DNA of 64,000 nucleotides from Muricea muricata (GCA_963855995.1 OY979717.1:19319906-19383905), one strand, 5' to 3'; positions 1 to 15,900 are shown, counted from the stretch's first letter. Notes: generated by a model not told the origin, from the sequence alone. Made by a program: numbers and translations.

Positions 1-998
1 GGCCAGGGAAAACCTTACCCCATAAGAAAACCTGGATCGGGCCAAGATGTTGCAGTGTCCCCTGACAGAACCGAGCATGTGAAAAAATAAACGTGCATTG
101 TGTATAGCGTCCAAGATGAATAACTTTCATCGAGCTTTTGCTTATATACTGTCCGTCTGATAATTATAATAACATCAACATACGCTATGCAAATATTGAA
201 TAACCGTGTAGAAATGAAGTTTATTATATGAGTATAGAGATTTATTCATCGATAAGGCTGTGCGTAATAATCGTTCCGAATTAGCAATAGCCAATCGGCA
301 TCAAGAACGATAAAATTTCACTCGGTGAAAAATCATCGTTCACGGCCTTTGATTGGACGAACGATGTTTTTTCATCAGTGAAAATTTATCGTTCAGCGTT
401 TTGATTGGCTGACCCGAGCGTGCAACACCTGCTCGCAGGCTAGTGTAAACATGGAGTCTGATTTTACAAGTATTTTTTTAACTCACCGAAAAGAGAGATT
501 TAAGACAATTTCACTGATAAAACAACCACCTAAAATCATAAAGACGACATTCGTGGCCTCATTAACTTGAAATGAACCTCACGGTTTCATTTTCAGCAAG
601 AAAACAAAGCAATAAATGGTAAGAAATTCCATTTTGATATTTTGCTTGTGTGTTTGTTTTTGTCAGTATCATATACCCTTATCTCTATACAATCATCTTT
701 ATACTCATATAATAAACAAATTACTTCATGGTTGGTTCGTTTGTACGATTTTTATTATTCACTCGTTGTGAAGGATCGCTAAACTCACTCGTTCGCTGCG
801 CTCACTCGTTCGTTTAACGATCCTTCACAACTCGTGAATAAAAATCGTACGCACTCACCAACCATGAAGTAATCTCTATCTCTCCCAATGCTGCGCAATC
901 GTACTAGAAAATTAGTCATACTGTATGTTTCATAAAGTAAAATTGTCTACGAGAAAATCTCTACTCATGCACCTGCATTAAAATATAAAGCAACTTAC
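1..998. other. Intronic sequence of AP3D1 with foldback repeats
   Basis: No exon was recognised here. The sequence belongs to the intron downstream of the last readable AP3D1 exon. It is mostly inverted-repeat DNA: a perfect-ended hairpin at 721-872 and an outer inverted pair (about 213-245 against 677-728, sharing a TTATATGAGTATAGAGA core). Smaller palindromes lie at 300-420. Confidence 0.6.
721..872. repeat. Foldback (hairpin) element in AP3D1 intron
   Basis: The segment begins TTACTTCATGGTTGGT and ends with its exact reverse complement. The arms continue inward as imperfect inverted repeats (cgtacgatttttatt against aataaaaatcgtacg). It contains no ORF. It has the form of a short non-autonomous foldback DNA element, and no clear target-site duplication was seen. 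Confidence 0.75.
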
Positions 999-3900
999 AG
1001 GTTCGGGTTCTTCATCATCTTTTCTTTCAGATTGAGGTGAAATGACACGATGTGTTCGAACAGGTAATCGTTCACTCTCATCAAGAGGTCTAGAAAGAAT
1101 GAATCTGACTTGCACGCTCACTAAATTACAGCCTGATGTTTACTTGCAAAGACGACTTGGGTTGTGTGGACAAAACATCAAAGATTCCGAAAGAAATAAA
1201 AATGCGAGATTTCTGTGATTAATACACACTATTTAGATCTAACCAGGGACGGTTGTAAACAATGTGTCACTAGCAGCCCTGTAACGGGCCGAGCCTGCAA
1301 TTCCCTTGCAACCTTACATACATGAAACCATACTGTATGTTGGTCTGTAATGTGCGGTTTCTGGAAAAAACACACAAATTTTACAAAGACGCAACAAAAA
1401 ATCATACTTTTCGAGATCGACGTCCAGTAGACTATGAGGATCGTTATTCTTGAGTGGATAATCGTCTTTGTCTTCTTCATCGTCATCAGAAAGGCGAGCA
1501 TTCTGTTGGAAAATATTGAATTATTAGACTAAATAATCAAGTATATACAATATAATAAAATTGTACTTTTCAACACGCACCGATATCAAGTATACAGTTA
1601 ATGGAAATTAAGAAAGATCAAGGGCGAAAATTTAAGGAGGAATTTTTAGTGGTGTACAAGCGTCACCGATGACGCAAGCGGTACAATGTTTGACTTGTTC
1701 AAAAAATGCTTTTATATTTTCAATTGACATTGATATAAGTTTACGTTTCCTTTGTTCCTTTTGGATTTTTAAGATAGGCAGTAATTTGTAACACAAGGAA
1801 ATTTGACAAAAACTATGTTAAACATTTACACTTTTCATAAAAATAGGCGAGGGGGTGAGCTGTGTAGCGAAATCCCTCAAAATTAAAAATGTAGACGTAC
1901 ATCAGGCATTTCGCCTTCAACGGTTTTCAAGACTTCATAAACAGGACGAGGCTCGTCTTCGGATTCAGAATCTCCTTTTCGTCCCTTCCTGCCTGTTTGT
2001 AACAAAAAATGATTCAGAAGTGTTTAATTAAAAGCTTGTCACAATTTCTCAAATTGTTTCCTGAGCGTTCAAATCTCTTGACAATAACGCTCATGGCAGC
2101 CATCTTGGAGTGACCTCATTAGTTATTTACATTGAACTGTAATACAACTGGAACGCCAACTCAATACAAAAGATCACTTAATGGGTGTAACCAAGTTAAT
2201 TTTTTTTCTGAGTTTTGAGACGAAATACTTGACGCCAAAGCAAATTGAAGCTATTAAAAAGTTACATTTAATATAAAACATTCAAGACTTCTGACGAAAC
2301 AGAAAATCTTAAAAAATAGGAAATCAACTATAATACAGCAAGCAAATACAGCAAATTTCCCTTTAAAGTTTAAATTGTTTTTCTTTTGCCAAAGTCTCAC
2401 AATTTTGACATCAAATATAACTTTTTAAGAGCTTTCATTTGATATACGACCCAATTTTTGACGTTAAGTATTTCAACTCAAAACTCAGAAAAACTGAATC
2501 AAATTGGCTTCAATTTCCCTCCCTGATTTATCATTCTAGTTTATTTGTAGTTCAATGGCTAATTACAGGCAAATTTAAAAGAAAGAGGCCATTTTATTCA
2601 CGCAGTGTTATCTATTACCACCGATAACCTGAAACTGTAAAACTTCTTCTGCATTTTTGATGGAGATTTGTGATCCTCTCAATATGGCTGCCATGTATGC
2701 ATGCTCCATCCAGTTGTAGTTTTGAGTTCAGTGGTTTATTCGCGCCAGAAAGAGAAATTCTCCGAACAATACGGCAGCGTAAACCAGTACTAAATGTTTT
2801 TTACACTTAAACGTCAAAGTACCTCTTTTCTTCTTATTTTTGGATTTCCTAGACGGTTTACCAGCCCTTGGACCTGAATTCAGAAAACATAGTAAGGTCG
2901 GATATTGGAGCAATTTCACCTTTTACATTCATATTGGAGAGGCATTCTACAGGTAAATTACATCAAAACCTCTAACTTTAGATGGGAATTCGACCTTCAC
3001 GAGCGGATCGGAACAAGCCAACAAGAGCATTAGGAGAAAACTGCAATAAAATACTACTTAAGGTATACTTTTTGAGAAAACACCAGCACGTAAATTATTA
3101 TCACAAAGCTTCCGATCCGTATGAACGGAGCTTCATCAGCACTGAGTGACTGACAAGTAGCACTGACGAAGATCCGACGTTACGGATCCAAAGTTTTGCA
3201 ATAGTAAATTTACGTGATGTTCTCACTAAAATAATACTTTGACTTATAATCACTGTGCAAATATGCAAGAAACTTTTTGGTCAATTGTCTTTCTTTTTTT
3301 ATAATATCATGATACGTTACCACCGTACTTTCAATATGGAGGGATACAGGTATTTCTAATGAAGCCACAGGAATATCATCAATTGCCACTTGCTGGGGGC
3401 GCTAAATAGAAAGAAAACGTACACATAGCAACGTACACTGAAAATATCCTATTACATAAATATCGCAGATTCCTTATACGCTGGGTGGTAAAATATTCGA
3501 GTCGAACGAAGAAGTGCTGCTGAAAAAAGGTACAACGAAAAACGTTCTACCATGGACCGAAACCAATCCAGTAATAGACCCACAATCGAGCGATAACCAT
3601 ATTATGTTGCCAGCAGAAATTAACGGCCAAATACTGTGATTTGAAAATGCTCGAATGATGCGTTAACGGATCTTGGATGCTGAAATACTGTTGTGGAGAG
3701 ACAGGTGAGAACAATGTGCAACAAAATCAATACTTACCTTGCTGGATGTGCTGCCTTTCAAATAATGCGGATTATGTAACTGTTCCTCTCGTCGTTTTTC
3801 CCTCATCTGAATATATAATATACACACATGAGATATTGATATTAGTTATATCAACATTACTCATCTTTGGATGTGGTTTCTTTTGTTAGATATTCACAAA

Positions 3901-6900
3901 GTCTTATTTAACAAAACTAGAAGAGTCATTTGAATGTGCAGTCCAATATATCGAGTGGGTCAAACAACCCTGTCAACTTTCTAATGATCCATTAAATGTT
4001 TTTTTTAGATGAATGAAACTAAATGTTTGGTGTCAATATCTCTGATGAAGAGTTCTCAGTGTTGCCATACAGCTGTTTACTAAATAAAAATTCAAAATTT
4101 ATGTGAAGATTTCTAACCTTTTCTAACTCTTTCTCATCAACTTCAGGTTCGCGTTTCTTATAAGACGGTTCAGATTTACTGAAGATAAAAAAAACATTGG
4201 TTGTAGGGCTCAATATAAGACCTGACACCAGATCAATGACCACCCAAAAACTGAATGACGCCTGTCAAGTTGAGCACAAAATAAGCCACATTTCGCAATA
4301 AACATTTTCGTAATATCATAGTAATGATAGTATAGTAATATTTATAATAATGGTTTCCTTTTTATTAAACATTTAATTTAAATTAAAGTTGCCGATTTGG
4401 TGTAAACATCGTCTATTTACTGCATCGTATCGTCATCTAGTCTGCAGCGCACACAGATTTCTGGGTGGAGGGGAGGAGGTTCCTTATCGTAAAAATCCCC
4501 AGCATAGAACAAGCTGATTGAAATATTGCAACAGAAACACACAAGTTTTCTTACTTTTCAGTTTCGAAGAACATGCTGTCAATATCCTCATCATCAAACT
4601 CTTCCTCTGAGCTTTCGGGTGGATCATTAATCCATTTATCAAGATCAAGTCTACAGAGCAATTACAAAGCAAGATAAACCGGGGTACCTTGAGATATTTC
4701 CTGCAAACCCAACAACTAAGAGGTTTTGACAACGTATCGCAACTCAAAGTGGGGAGAGGGCAATGTTCTGAAATTTTTCCATTTATATTTTAGCAGTAAA
4801 GTTCAGAGGCTGGAAAAGATTATGACATTTTCATAACTGGAAGTTATCTCCTCCAGCACTTTCACGACAATCCGGCCTTAGACATTGTAGCTAGATGGCC
4901 CTTAAAAATGAATTATCTTTGCCGTGTACAAGATAAAGCAAAGTTCCTCGCCCATTTTTAGGTACAGACAATTATACCCACACGTAAACAAATGCTCTAT
5001 GTTGCCTACCCTTCGGGAACTGGGACTTTTTTCTGAGCTTTTGTTGCGACAGGATTCAGTTCACCAGTGAATAGCAAGGACACCTCAGCTGAGCATTGAA
5101 CACCTGAAACAAAGTTAACGATACGAGTGAACGATACTACACCCTTGAGCATTCATTTGTTGACAGAGAAACCCTTGATTGCAGACTGATGTTGGGATAC
5201 AGGGGGTCTCTCGATTAATCTCTCAAGGCCAATCCACAGAATAGAAATAAACAAAATGGCCAATGCATGGAACTTTTGAAGTTTGTGTCCCCACGCATGT
5301 CTCATTACGCATGTTCATTATACAGGTTCTGGCCAGTCAATTGCCTTTTCTGGCCAATAAGAACGCTGAACTGGTTGTTCTGCCATTACTCTGGCCAGTC
5401 AATTGTATAAAAATAGGGGGCCATGTTGCACTGCTGAGTTTCTTGTGAAATATTAGTCCTAAGCCTATCACACCACCTAATGACCATCCCTAAAAGCACC
5501 ATATCTGAACCATATCAACACCTCAGATAAGCCAGAACTGGTATGGTTTGGTAGATAGCACTATTGCAAAAGCGTCATATTTGGTTGTGTTCAGTTTAGG
5601 ACGTTTCGTCCAGGATTCGGGTTCGGGCATCATTACCGTGTTGACCACTATGGTCAACTTACCCTAAAACAGTTGAGATTATTTGTTCCAAATGAAATGC
5701 ATACAAACTCATATACAGATCCTAGACTAGTATTCGAACTTGATTTTTTTAAGAATTGTATCAGCCCAAATTTTCACACATATTTCGGCTTGAAAATAAT
5801 TGCGAGATATATTCTAGCAAGTCTTAATGAGCGGAAAACGCCTCAAGTCGAAACAAGCGACCGCAGGCCATATAATAGATTATTATATATAATCAGATTA
5901 TTGAACTGTCTTGCTCGATCTGGTTCGTACCTTTTGCTTGCAGTTTCAAAACATACTTGATCAGCTGAAGACCAACACATGCCTAATACGGAACATAAGA
6001 CAGTAGTAAATAAACAGAATTTAACACGAAGCATTTCTTGCTGAAAAGATGCAAATTATGTAATCCTGATCAAAAGCAACCAAGCATTGTGCTAATAGAA
6101 TATAAAAATAATCTATACCCTTTCTTGAACTTCTAAATCACCACTTTGCGTAAACATCGGCAATTTTTCCACCACAAGTTGTCCAAGTTCCTGAGCTTTT
6201 GTCATGTCTCCCTACACAAAACAATAATCATTTATTACAACTTCAAATTTACACGTGATGGGTCTTGTTTAACATCCTACTAATATACCTATAAGTGCCA
6301 TTAATGGTCATAACATGAACATGTTCTAGTACTAAGAATCTACGAAGTCTATGAATTGTTCCAAATGTAGTTATTGTTCAATGGTATCATTATTATTATA
6401 TGAGTTTGCTATCACTATAATCATTAATTAAATAATTCAGATCTATCATCTGCATCTTGGGAAACGTCAGTTATCCCAAGATGTTCCTGGTAAATGTTTG
6501 TAAATTTCATTGTTGATAAAGGCAGTACGCTAATTGGTATATGTTTAGACGTATTAATGACTCAAGCTTCATCATCCAATCCCTTAATTTTCTATGGGAT
6601 TTTCAATGATATGATTGTAAACCTAATATACATGTAATGTATACAAAACAAAACATTTGCAACGTCCAATTTATTTAAGAATCCCCTTACGTCTTCTTCT
6701 GCTTTAGCCATGATGTATGAATAGAGCTTGAGAATATTTTGAACATAAACACTTTGAATGTGCCCAGGTAAGGAAGCCACTCTTGATTTCAGCATAAACT
6801 TTAGAACAGCCTTCTGATCGGGGAGGAAACTATAAATGTGAATTGGTGAATTCGATAAATTCTGAAAGAAACGGTACAACTTTTAGGTAGACTGTGGCTC

Positions 6901-9900
6901 TGTGTTATTTGGCCAACCAAAAACTCTTTTCCGATTGAACAATGAAGCTTCCGTTATATTTTCGGAAGTTATCTAAATGTCACATGACAAAAACACGAAC
7001 AGACTAAAAAAGCAAAAAATAAAAAAATATGGATGCCATATTTGTAGTGCCATATTTGCAGTCAGCATGAAGCCTTGCATCCTGGTAGCAAGTCGCCTGA
7101 TGATAGTTTAACAGTTGCGCAATAAGTAATCCTCATATCCTCAGGGAAATCGTTCTGGCCGCATTTAATAATTGTGCTCTTTTACGATGCATTTAAGCTC
7201 CACTCACTTAGCAAATTCCCCACAGATCCAGGCCGCTGCAAAGAGTACTTCACACATGCCATGTTTTTGTATTGAACCAGTTAACAGATCTGCACTGTCT
7301 AACAGGAAAGACTGGAAAAAGAATGAATTGGTCATCTTATGAAAGAGATGAAAGAAAAAACAAAAAGTATATTGTATGTTGATTATCTGCAGTTTAACGT
7401 GAATATCACGGGAACAGAGTAAACCAATTACTGTGAGCCAGTATTAACCTAACCAAGCCTGCAGAGTTGCAAAAAAGCCACGGGTATTACCCGTGAGGAA
7501 CGTTTGCAAAATGGGCAGTCAGTGAAGAAGGTTTCAAGTCAACAAACTACAATGTATCCTAAACACTAACATAACAAAAAAAAATTATAGATGATGATCT
7601 ATTCCAGAAAATCATGCCTTCTTCGTGAAAAAATATTGATTAATTCTCAAGATTCAATCTGATCTTCAGTTTAGAAAGCCCAACTTTACATCATTTTGAG
7701 GAAGGTTTGCAAACTTTGAAAATTTTACTCGGAGGAAGGTTGAACGCTTTTTGCAACTCTGCAAGCCTGTCAACTAATTTCCCTGTGGGAGAAAACCGGT
7801 GTATCCAAATAGAACCCACGACGTTTGGCAAAGCATTGACTTATAATCATTTCACATGGAATGGTTTAACCACTTTGGCAACGAAATCCCTTTGAAACTT
7901 GGTGACCAAATAGGTCAAATGTAGCTTACCAGACATTGTACAGCGTATGATCTCACGGCTTTCACACGTATGGGAACGTCCAACATTTGAGCAGCAATAA
8001 GTTTCCCATGTCTTGTACCTTCAACCTTTGTCAATTGAATTAATACGTCGATATACCTGCAAATGTTGAACATGTTACATACACAATCTCTTTTTAATTA
8101 GGCGAATTCTTATCGAATATACACTATGTACTATAGTTAATAATAAGTCATATGTTCGAAACGGCTTAGATTAAAGCCCTGTCCCACGATGCAATTTTTC
8201 TTGCAACTTGCAATGCAATTCTACCCTTGGGACATGTAAAATTGGCGAATACAAGTTTCCATCACAGTTTGCTAATATACTTTTAACATACTAAACATTT
8301 GTCACAAATTTACATCTCTTACGAGTAGAATTGCGTTGCAGGTTGCAAAAAAAATTGCACCGTGTGACAGGGCCTTAAGTGTAATGTAAATCACACTTTC
8401 ACTTATCTTGTAAACGAATGTACATAGGTTAAACGGCAAGTATATAGTAATATATATACATTAGTGTTAAGTATTCTCTTCAGGTTTAAATATTTTAACT
8501 TAGTTGTTCAAAGAAAACATATTTGTATGATATTCTATACTTATAGTCTATACTACCGTTAACCGTTAATAAGGCTTCGAACAACCGTCCGCCGATTGCT
8601 TAATGCATGATGGACGGTGCACAAATTGTGACTTTGTCAATGTACATAATTTCGTTTATCGTGTGCGATTAGGATTGAATGAGAGTGAAGCTGAGATAAT
8701 TCAAGCTTGTCACAGGTTGATAAAAAGTATAATTGACTTACCACTCAAAGTTCGTCATATGCTGATAGTCCGACTGACTGCAAATCATAATTATCTTTGA
8801 TATAAGTTCATCTCGGTACCCTGAAAAATAAATAAATTCATGTGTAAATATCAGTCAATAATTTACCCCTCCCTTTTTTTTCAAGCTAGCTCAAATTTTG
8901 ATGGGCATTTTAGCCCCAGTCAACTCAGCCGTGTTTCAAACGCGGAATTTTTCACATATCGAATCTAATGCAAATGAACCTGAACAATGATGCTGAAAAG
9001 TTCGACGTTTGAAATAGACCAGAAAACCTGACTCGCAATTCATATCCTCACTTGATCGAAACATGAAATCTCTCATAGAAACGTGTGTTTTGTTCAACAA
9101 CGTACCAGAGCTGTCACACTTTTCCGTTTGATGGATAAGTTTCTTCACGATATCCATCAAATTCTTTTTCGTCACCTGAAACAACACAAACAGAGAAATA
9201 AAGGCACAGGAAGAATTTCAAACACACTTTCTGCGTTTTACTGCATTACTTGCCAAGTATAAGGACGGCAGGAATAGTCAGGAGCATTATTCAGACAGAC
9301 GAGTCACAAGAAAACCGACCATGGCTGGTCTAGACACACGTGGCGAATTAGGAACGGTTCCCATACTTGTTCGCGGCGAGTTTTTTCACCAACCAATTTT
9401 AACTAAATAGATTGCCGAATTATTATTTTCGCCTCGCGATGCGCTAACAAATTCGCCTAGTAAAAAACGGGCTAAGGCTACTCTCGTACGACAAGGGACA
9501 ATCGAAATGTTCTATCGGATCGCAATCGAAATGTTTTATAGGATCGCATATATTTTTAATACCATTACATTAACTTTCACAGGATTCACTGCATGGTAAA
9601 AAGTGTCAGCAGTATTTTATCACTTATTGCCATCTGCAATTCAGGGGGCACATCATTATTTCCTAATTGTTCATCCATATCGTTATGTCGGATAGTATTC
9701 GACATAACGATACAAGAAAAACGATGCAATTCTGGGCTCACCATTCCAACGATCAGGTCAAGCGCTCTTCTGCGAATAAACTCGTCTTTATCATCAAGAC
9801 ATTGTAAAATAATATCTCTGAAACACAAAAACCATCATATTACAATAATAAAGGCATTTAGTTACACAGAAATACCAAACATGTGTTCAGAGCCAGCAAC

Positions 9901-12900
9901 ATTACGCTATAAACAACCGTATAGAAAAAAGTCAACTGTTTTACTCTAGATGATTACGCACTTTGCCTCTGGACGAAATGGAATTATGTTTTTGCAAGAA
10001 AAAAACAAGAGTGAAAGGATTTTAAGGCGTATTGGGGCATGGTATGAGGCGTATTGAAGGCATGGCATAACCTATTTCACTGGCCCACATTCACTATACG
10101 GTATAACTTAATACTCTATTATACACTACTAGATTCCGGATTAGATTAGACAGACTGAACCAACTCTATCCATACATAGTTCTACTCACTTTAACGGCAT
10201 TACTGCTTTCGGGTGAACTTTAAGAATTTTTGACATTGCCAGCAACCCGAGGTATTTTACTAAAACGATATAAAATACCGTTAGCCAACACTAGACAAGA
10301 TCGTTCATGTGAAGATTCTAGTACTGAATACGTCATAATATAGTATTTCCAAAGCACCTTGTATGCGACATATAGTCAACATACCCATATTGTGTATTAT
10401 CTAGGTGTTTGAAATATAAAATGTAGTATATGCATGTACGGTACTTACAATTCTGGTCACAATCTTCAATAAAGATTCTTAGTTTTTGGACACATAACTG
10501 TTAAATCAGAAAAGCGACAGTGTTATACCATTAACTTGTGTCAAAGTATCATACCATTGAACTAAATTGCATTAACCTCCCGAAAATTGGTTTAACATTT
10601 CATTTGATTTATCACTACAAGTAATGACGAAACTATACTATAATATAAAGCGTCCAAATGTACAGCAAAGAATCAGCGAAAGAATTGAGCGAGAACATAT
10701 AGAAGAATTATTCAGAATATTTCTTCGCAGGACCTAGCTTAAACCATGCATTTATTAACGTGCGTTTTATAATAGGGTTGGCATGGAAACGTCAGCTAAG
10801 GGACATTAAATACGTCCGTGATACTTAGGGGTTGACGTTTTCCCGTTCTCAATGCAAAAGCAATACTTTTTTTTCAGCGTTTACATAATCGAGTAACATG
10901 AAGCATAGCATAACATACCTGCATCGATGGTGTATGGTTGGGAACACCTGTGAACGAAAATTATATAACATTTTCAACCAAACACCAATTTAGATACACC
11001 TATTTTGGCACAAAATATGACAAAATAATGTTCCTACACGCTTAATTGAACTACAATTGCGATAAACAGCCGTAAGGGGTATTGGAAAGGATCAGACAAC
11101 TATTAGTTATCAAATCTGATCAGAACACAAATTCTAGCGCACGCCTTCAGTTGTGTTTATCTTCTTTTGTACCTTGTCTCTGTACAGTATTTCCGTACGT
11201 TTGTCAAGTCGGTGAAATACTGCAGCCGCACAAATTCATCGATACACTCATTTACCTTACTCATCTAGCTTTCTGCAGCGGTATAATGTTCCATCGTGAA
11301 CAACAAGGGTTAAGTATAGGAGGTAAGTAGTAATAGTATTTGAAAAAGTACCTGCAATCATAGTGTTTACACACTCGTAGAGTAGCGACATTGCTGAAGT
11401 CCTGCAAGAAACCACAGAAATTCATATATGAAAAAAGTATTCTTATAATAATGAAGTCAGGTAAAAGTGTACGTACGTGTGGACGAGATTTGTCAAAGGT
11501 TCGATCATCTTCTTGCCCAAGCGTGGCTCCAAAGGACACAAGGCTCCAAACTACAATAAAGTGGAATTATATAGCACAAGGTTTAGAGACACCAGCTGAC
11601 TAGCAGCAAGATCTTATCTATTATCCTCGGACATTCTAAACACAACAACATTATTAAAAAATACGATTTCACATCGTAGCAGCAGCGCTAAAGCTTGTTG
11701 TACATTTGGAAGTATTAAGAAAAATCTGTTATTAGCGCGCGGCATCGATTTCGTCGAACATAGGTACTGTAAACGATTACCAGGGAAAGCTACCCCCCTC
11801 CCCCCCCCCCCCTCTTCGAGCAACCCAAATTTAACTACTGCATGTAAGTATGAAAGTGATCACATGTAAAGTTATAAACTGGACTTGCAGTATAGTTGCA
11901 ATATAATTGCAATATAATCATTTTGCAGGAGATGAGTATTGTTCAAAGATGAGTTTAAGCGCTAACTCGCTGTTATAGTTTCTATATTTCTGTTTACTTC
12001 AAAAATTGAAAAACCAAAAATACAATTGATCCAGATTAGATTTTTGAAGAAATATTTATAAACTTAGTAACAAAACTACTATGACTTCCATTTCTTTCGA
12101 ATTTCTAAGAAATTTTACCTATGCAGGTGTGAGGAACAACCAACGCCTCGAGACAAATTTGATCGGGTAAATTAGCAAGCAAACTATTTTGTAAGCGTAC
12201 CATATGATAGTATTCTGAATACTGATAACCTGGTAACCTCGAATGTCTTACGAACGCTAGTTTTGGAAGGGAGAAAATCCAAATCCTATCAACGCCTTGT
12301 CGCATCTATGCAAACGTTTATCTTACCAGTTTGATGATTTTGATTAATGTCCAGTTGTTCGTAGAGCTGTTCATCAGTTTAAAGAAAACAGGCGCCAAGG
12401 AAAGATAGTTCTTTGGGTTTTTCCGAGCCAGTTCACATATCACATTTACAGCAGCAGACTGGACACCTGAGAATCAAATAAATCTTTCATCGTGACAGCA
12501 ACATAGACAAATTTAGATCCCAAAATTTTGAGTTAAGCAAAGAAAGGGAAAATCTCGCCGTGCATGAGCGTCAAAATTAGTATAATCGCAAAATTTCATG
12601 AAAAAATACTACAAAATACAAATATTATGGCTATGAAAGTTTTTACAATTTAAATATTGTTCTAACGGCGGAAGTATTTGAACACCAACTTTTGCTTGAT
12701 ATAGGTATTAATTTAGGGTGCGTCATACAATAATATGACATCTACAAACTTTGTATGGTCGTAATATCCTGATATGATAATATTTCTCCATGATATTTGG
12801 AGTTATAATTTGGAGCGCTGTTTTCAACTGTGGACGTAGATTTTCGTTTCTCCGACTATATCAAAATTTTTGAGATCTCTAAATTTCTCTAGTGCTTGCT

Positions 12901-15900
12901 AGTAAAACTAATTAAAACTGTGTAGTGATTTTTATTATGTTTGATATTATGTACAGATTAAGTAAAAACGATGTTTGTGGTCTTACTCTGAGTCTATGTC
13001 TAATCTACATTTCAAGTATCATTCCAATTTCAACAGTGATTGGGGAGGAAAGAGGGGGGGAGGTGTTAACGAAATTTTGCATGAAGTCAAGCCTGTTTCA
13101 AGTAAATGATAAAAAAATTATGAAAAAGTTGTCCCAAGGACTTTTGGCCAGGATTGTATGTTCTAGTTTGTCCCAAACTAATTATTCCATGATTGTAGGC
13201 TAACATTCCAAAGGACGCAGGTTCACTTCTCACCGGGGAAATATTAATACAGACATACTTTTCAGCTTACCTGGTATGGAACACTGGTGTAATACGTAAG
13301 TGTTGTGTTGCATGTAAGAACTATCCCTTTCTCGCTTACCTGGTTCTGCGTCTTCCAATTTCTCTTTTAATCGAGGAAAGGACGGGCGTAACGCTTCGGG
13401 AAACTACGAAAATAAAACTTAATATCTCGTATACAAAAAATCATTTCTGTAAGAATTCTAGGGGTTCCTAGATCTCTTTCACAGAAACATCCTCACACAC
13501 TGCCAAAGAATCTGTTAAGCATAAAATTATCAACATATGCATGCAGATTACTGGCACAACGATGTGCCAACTATCTACACACAGAGTCAAATTTCGCTCG
13601 TGAACGCCAGGACTACGCAAAATTAAAGGATATTAGCAATCAGTCACGTGTATGTTAAATAGCAATCACCCATACCTTCAGGAAAATCTTAAACAGCAAC
13701 AAAATTCCTCTTTTTCGTATGTATGGACGCGTGGCTACAAGCTGAAATAAAGATGGTGTGTAATCAATGTAAATGATGCGAGTAAGAACCATAACTAATT
13801 ACTTTAATATGGAAACACTTGGATAGTTATACAATCGTAAAGCGTGTAAAACATTTTCGGTGAAATTTCATAAATTTTATTGTAACTCAACAAATTTAAT
13901 AATATCAGTACTGCAAATTGGTAAATAACAGATTCAATATTTAGTATGGAACATTTTGACTTTGCACACTTCATTAACACGACGGGAACACTGTCATAAG
14001 TTTCTGGATAAAGTCAACTGGAATGTTTCTCCAGATGTCCTGCAACACCTGCCACAGTGTCGCAGGTTTACGGGAGCTCTCTTCACTCACTCCATCTCTA
14101 TGTACGTGCACACTTGCTCAATGATGTTCATGTCAGGACACGCTTCTTACTCGTCAGGTATCTCTTGACTACCCTAGCGGCGTGCTTGGGGTCGTTATCG
14201 TGCTGGAAAACAAAGTTCTTTTTTCCTAACGAGAGCCTTCCCAACAGGCACGGTGTGGTGGATGAGTATCAGCTTGTATTTGAGTGCTGTAAGGTTATTG
14301 GTGATCTTGCATAGATGGCCGACTTCACTGTATGTGACAGAGTAAAACAGTCTGACTTGTAGCTACCTCTCCTCTTCGGCGTCGCACATACTGCCTCAAA
14401 CTGTTTCCACAAAGTTCAAACTTTTTACTTTTCTCCATTGCTAGGGCGTCCATGTTTTGTGAGCTCGGGCCCATACTAGTCTGTTGTGCTTGTAGCGTTT
14501 CCGCAGCATAGGTCTGCGTACAGCTACATAACCTCCAAGACCTACAGCTTTCAAGGTATTTCGAACAAGCCTTCGGACACTTTCGTCTGTTTTTTAACGA
14601 TGTAACTTTCAAGTACTTCTCATCTCATGCAGAAAGTTTCTTCTTCCGTCCTCTTCCAGGAGTGTTCTCAAAATTTCCGTTCTGTCCATGGCGCCGGACG
14701 CACTTGTACACCGTACTTGGTGAAAAGTTTATCCTGTCTGCAATGTGCCGGAAAGAGTAGACTTCGTCTCGCAGAATTTTCATCTGTGCTCTTTCTGTCT
14801 CTGTTGTTTCTCTTCTGGGCGCCATTCTGTTTTTTAGTCTTCTTCTGAGATATAACCAACAGCAGCTACAGCTAACGCTTTGTGTGCTTGTGCACTTATC
14901 TCGACACCAGTCCTCTTTATAACCTTGTACGGTTTCTGATTAAAATTTACGCTCAACTTATTTTTCTTTTCTCTATTTTATTTAACAAGTACGTCGTCCC
15001 CGATCTTTATATCGCTCTGGTATTTTTCCTCTGACCTGTATATTCTCGATTCCTTTCTTTGCGTTTGGTTTCATTACCCCGAGCTTCCGAATAGCGATTC
15101 ACAACTTTCTTCTTATTTAGTACTGGAATCTTTCCTTTATTTCCTTTTGAGGGCGGTACTACCGTTGTAGAATGTGGAGTTGTACGGTACTGTGAGAGAA
15201 AACGCTTCAGTTCTTGCTTTCAAGATCTTCCTTCGAGAGTGGCTGTTTTCAGCGCTTTCCTAACCCAGACATCGTGCATATTCGTCATCGTTAAATGGAT
15301 GTCCATTCTCGGATATGATTGTAACTGGAATACCATATTCTGTATACATTTTGTCTAATTTGGGAATCATGTTGAATGAACTATCTCTACTTCGGTAAAT
15401 CTAGAATAACGATCGACTGCGACTAAGAGATATTCAGACGTTGGTAGTTGACCATAAAAGTCCATATGGACAGTTCTCCATGGTAACTCTGGCGCTTCGG
15501 TCATGCGTGGTTGTTCGGTAGGATTCATGCGTCCTGCAGCTTGGCAAGTGATACAGTGCAATGTTCTATGTGTCTCTGATTCGGTTGTCGACTTATGGGA
15601 ACCAAATTTTCTCGCGAATTAACGACTTCGTTTTCGCGAGTCCCAAGTGTGTTTCGTGCGCTATATCTATAGCTCGCTGTTGTAAACAAGCCGGGATAAC
15701 AATTCGCGCACCACTAAGTACAGCATCGTCCGTGATGAAGGTAAGTTCGTTTTTTACGGCTTCGAACGGTTTAAGTTAAACCGTTTAGCTATTGGAGAAT
15801 CCCATTGTTTGTTTTGATTGCATCACCCAGTGTAGTTAGAGTAACATTTGAATTTGTTGCACCAACGATTTCATTAAGTGTCAACGCTTTTTGGACACTG

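Noticed and set aside
1-63. A further AP3D1 exon (minus-strand CAG|GGGACACTG...GGGGTAAGG)
   Set aside because: Splice-like ends are present, but the peptide does not resemble the AP-3 delta hinge or ear.
13265-13290. Extra AP3D1 exon end near a second TTACCTGG
   Set aside because: It only repeats the donor region of exon 13403-13340; no coding match lies next to it.
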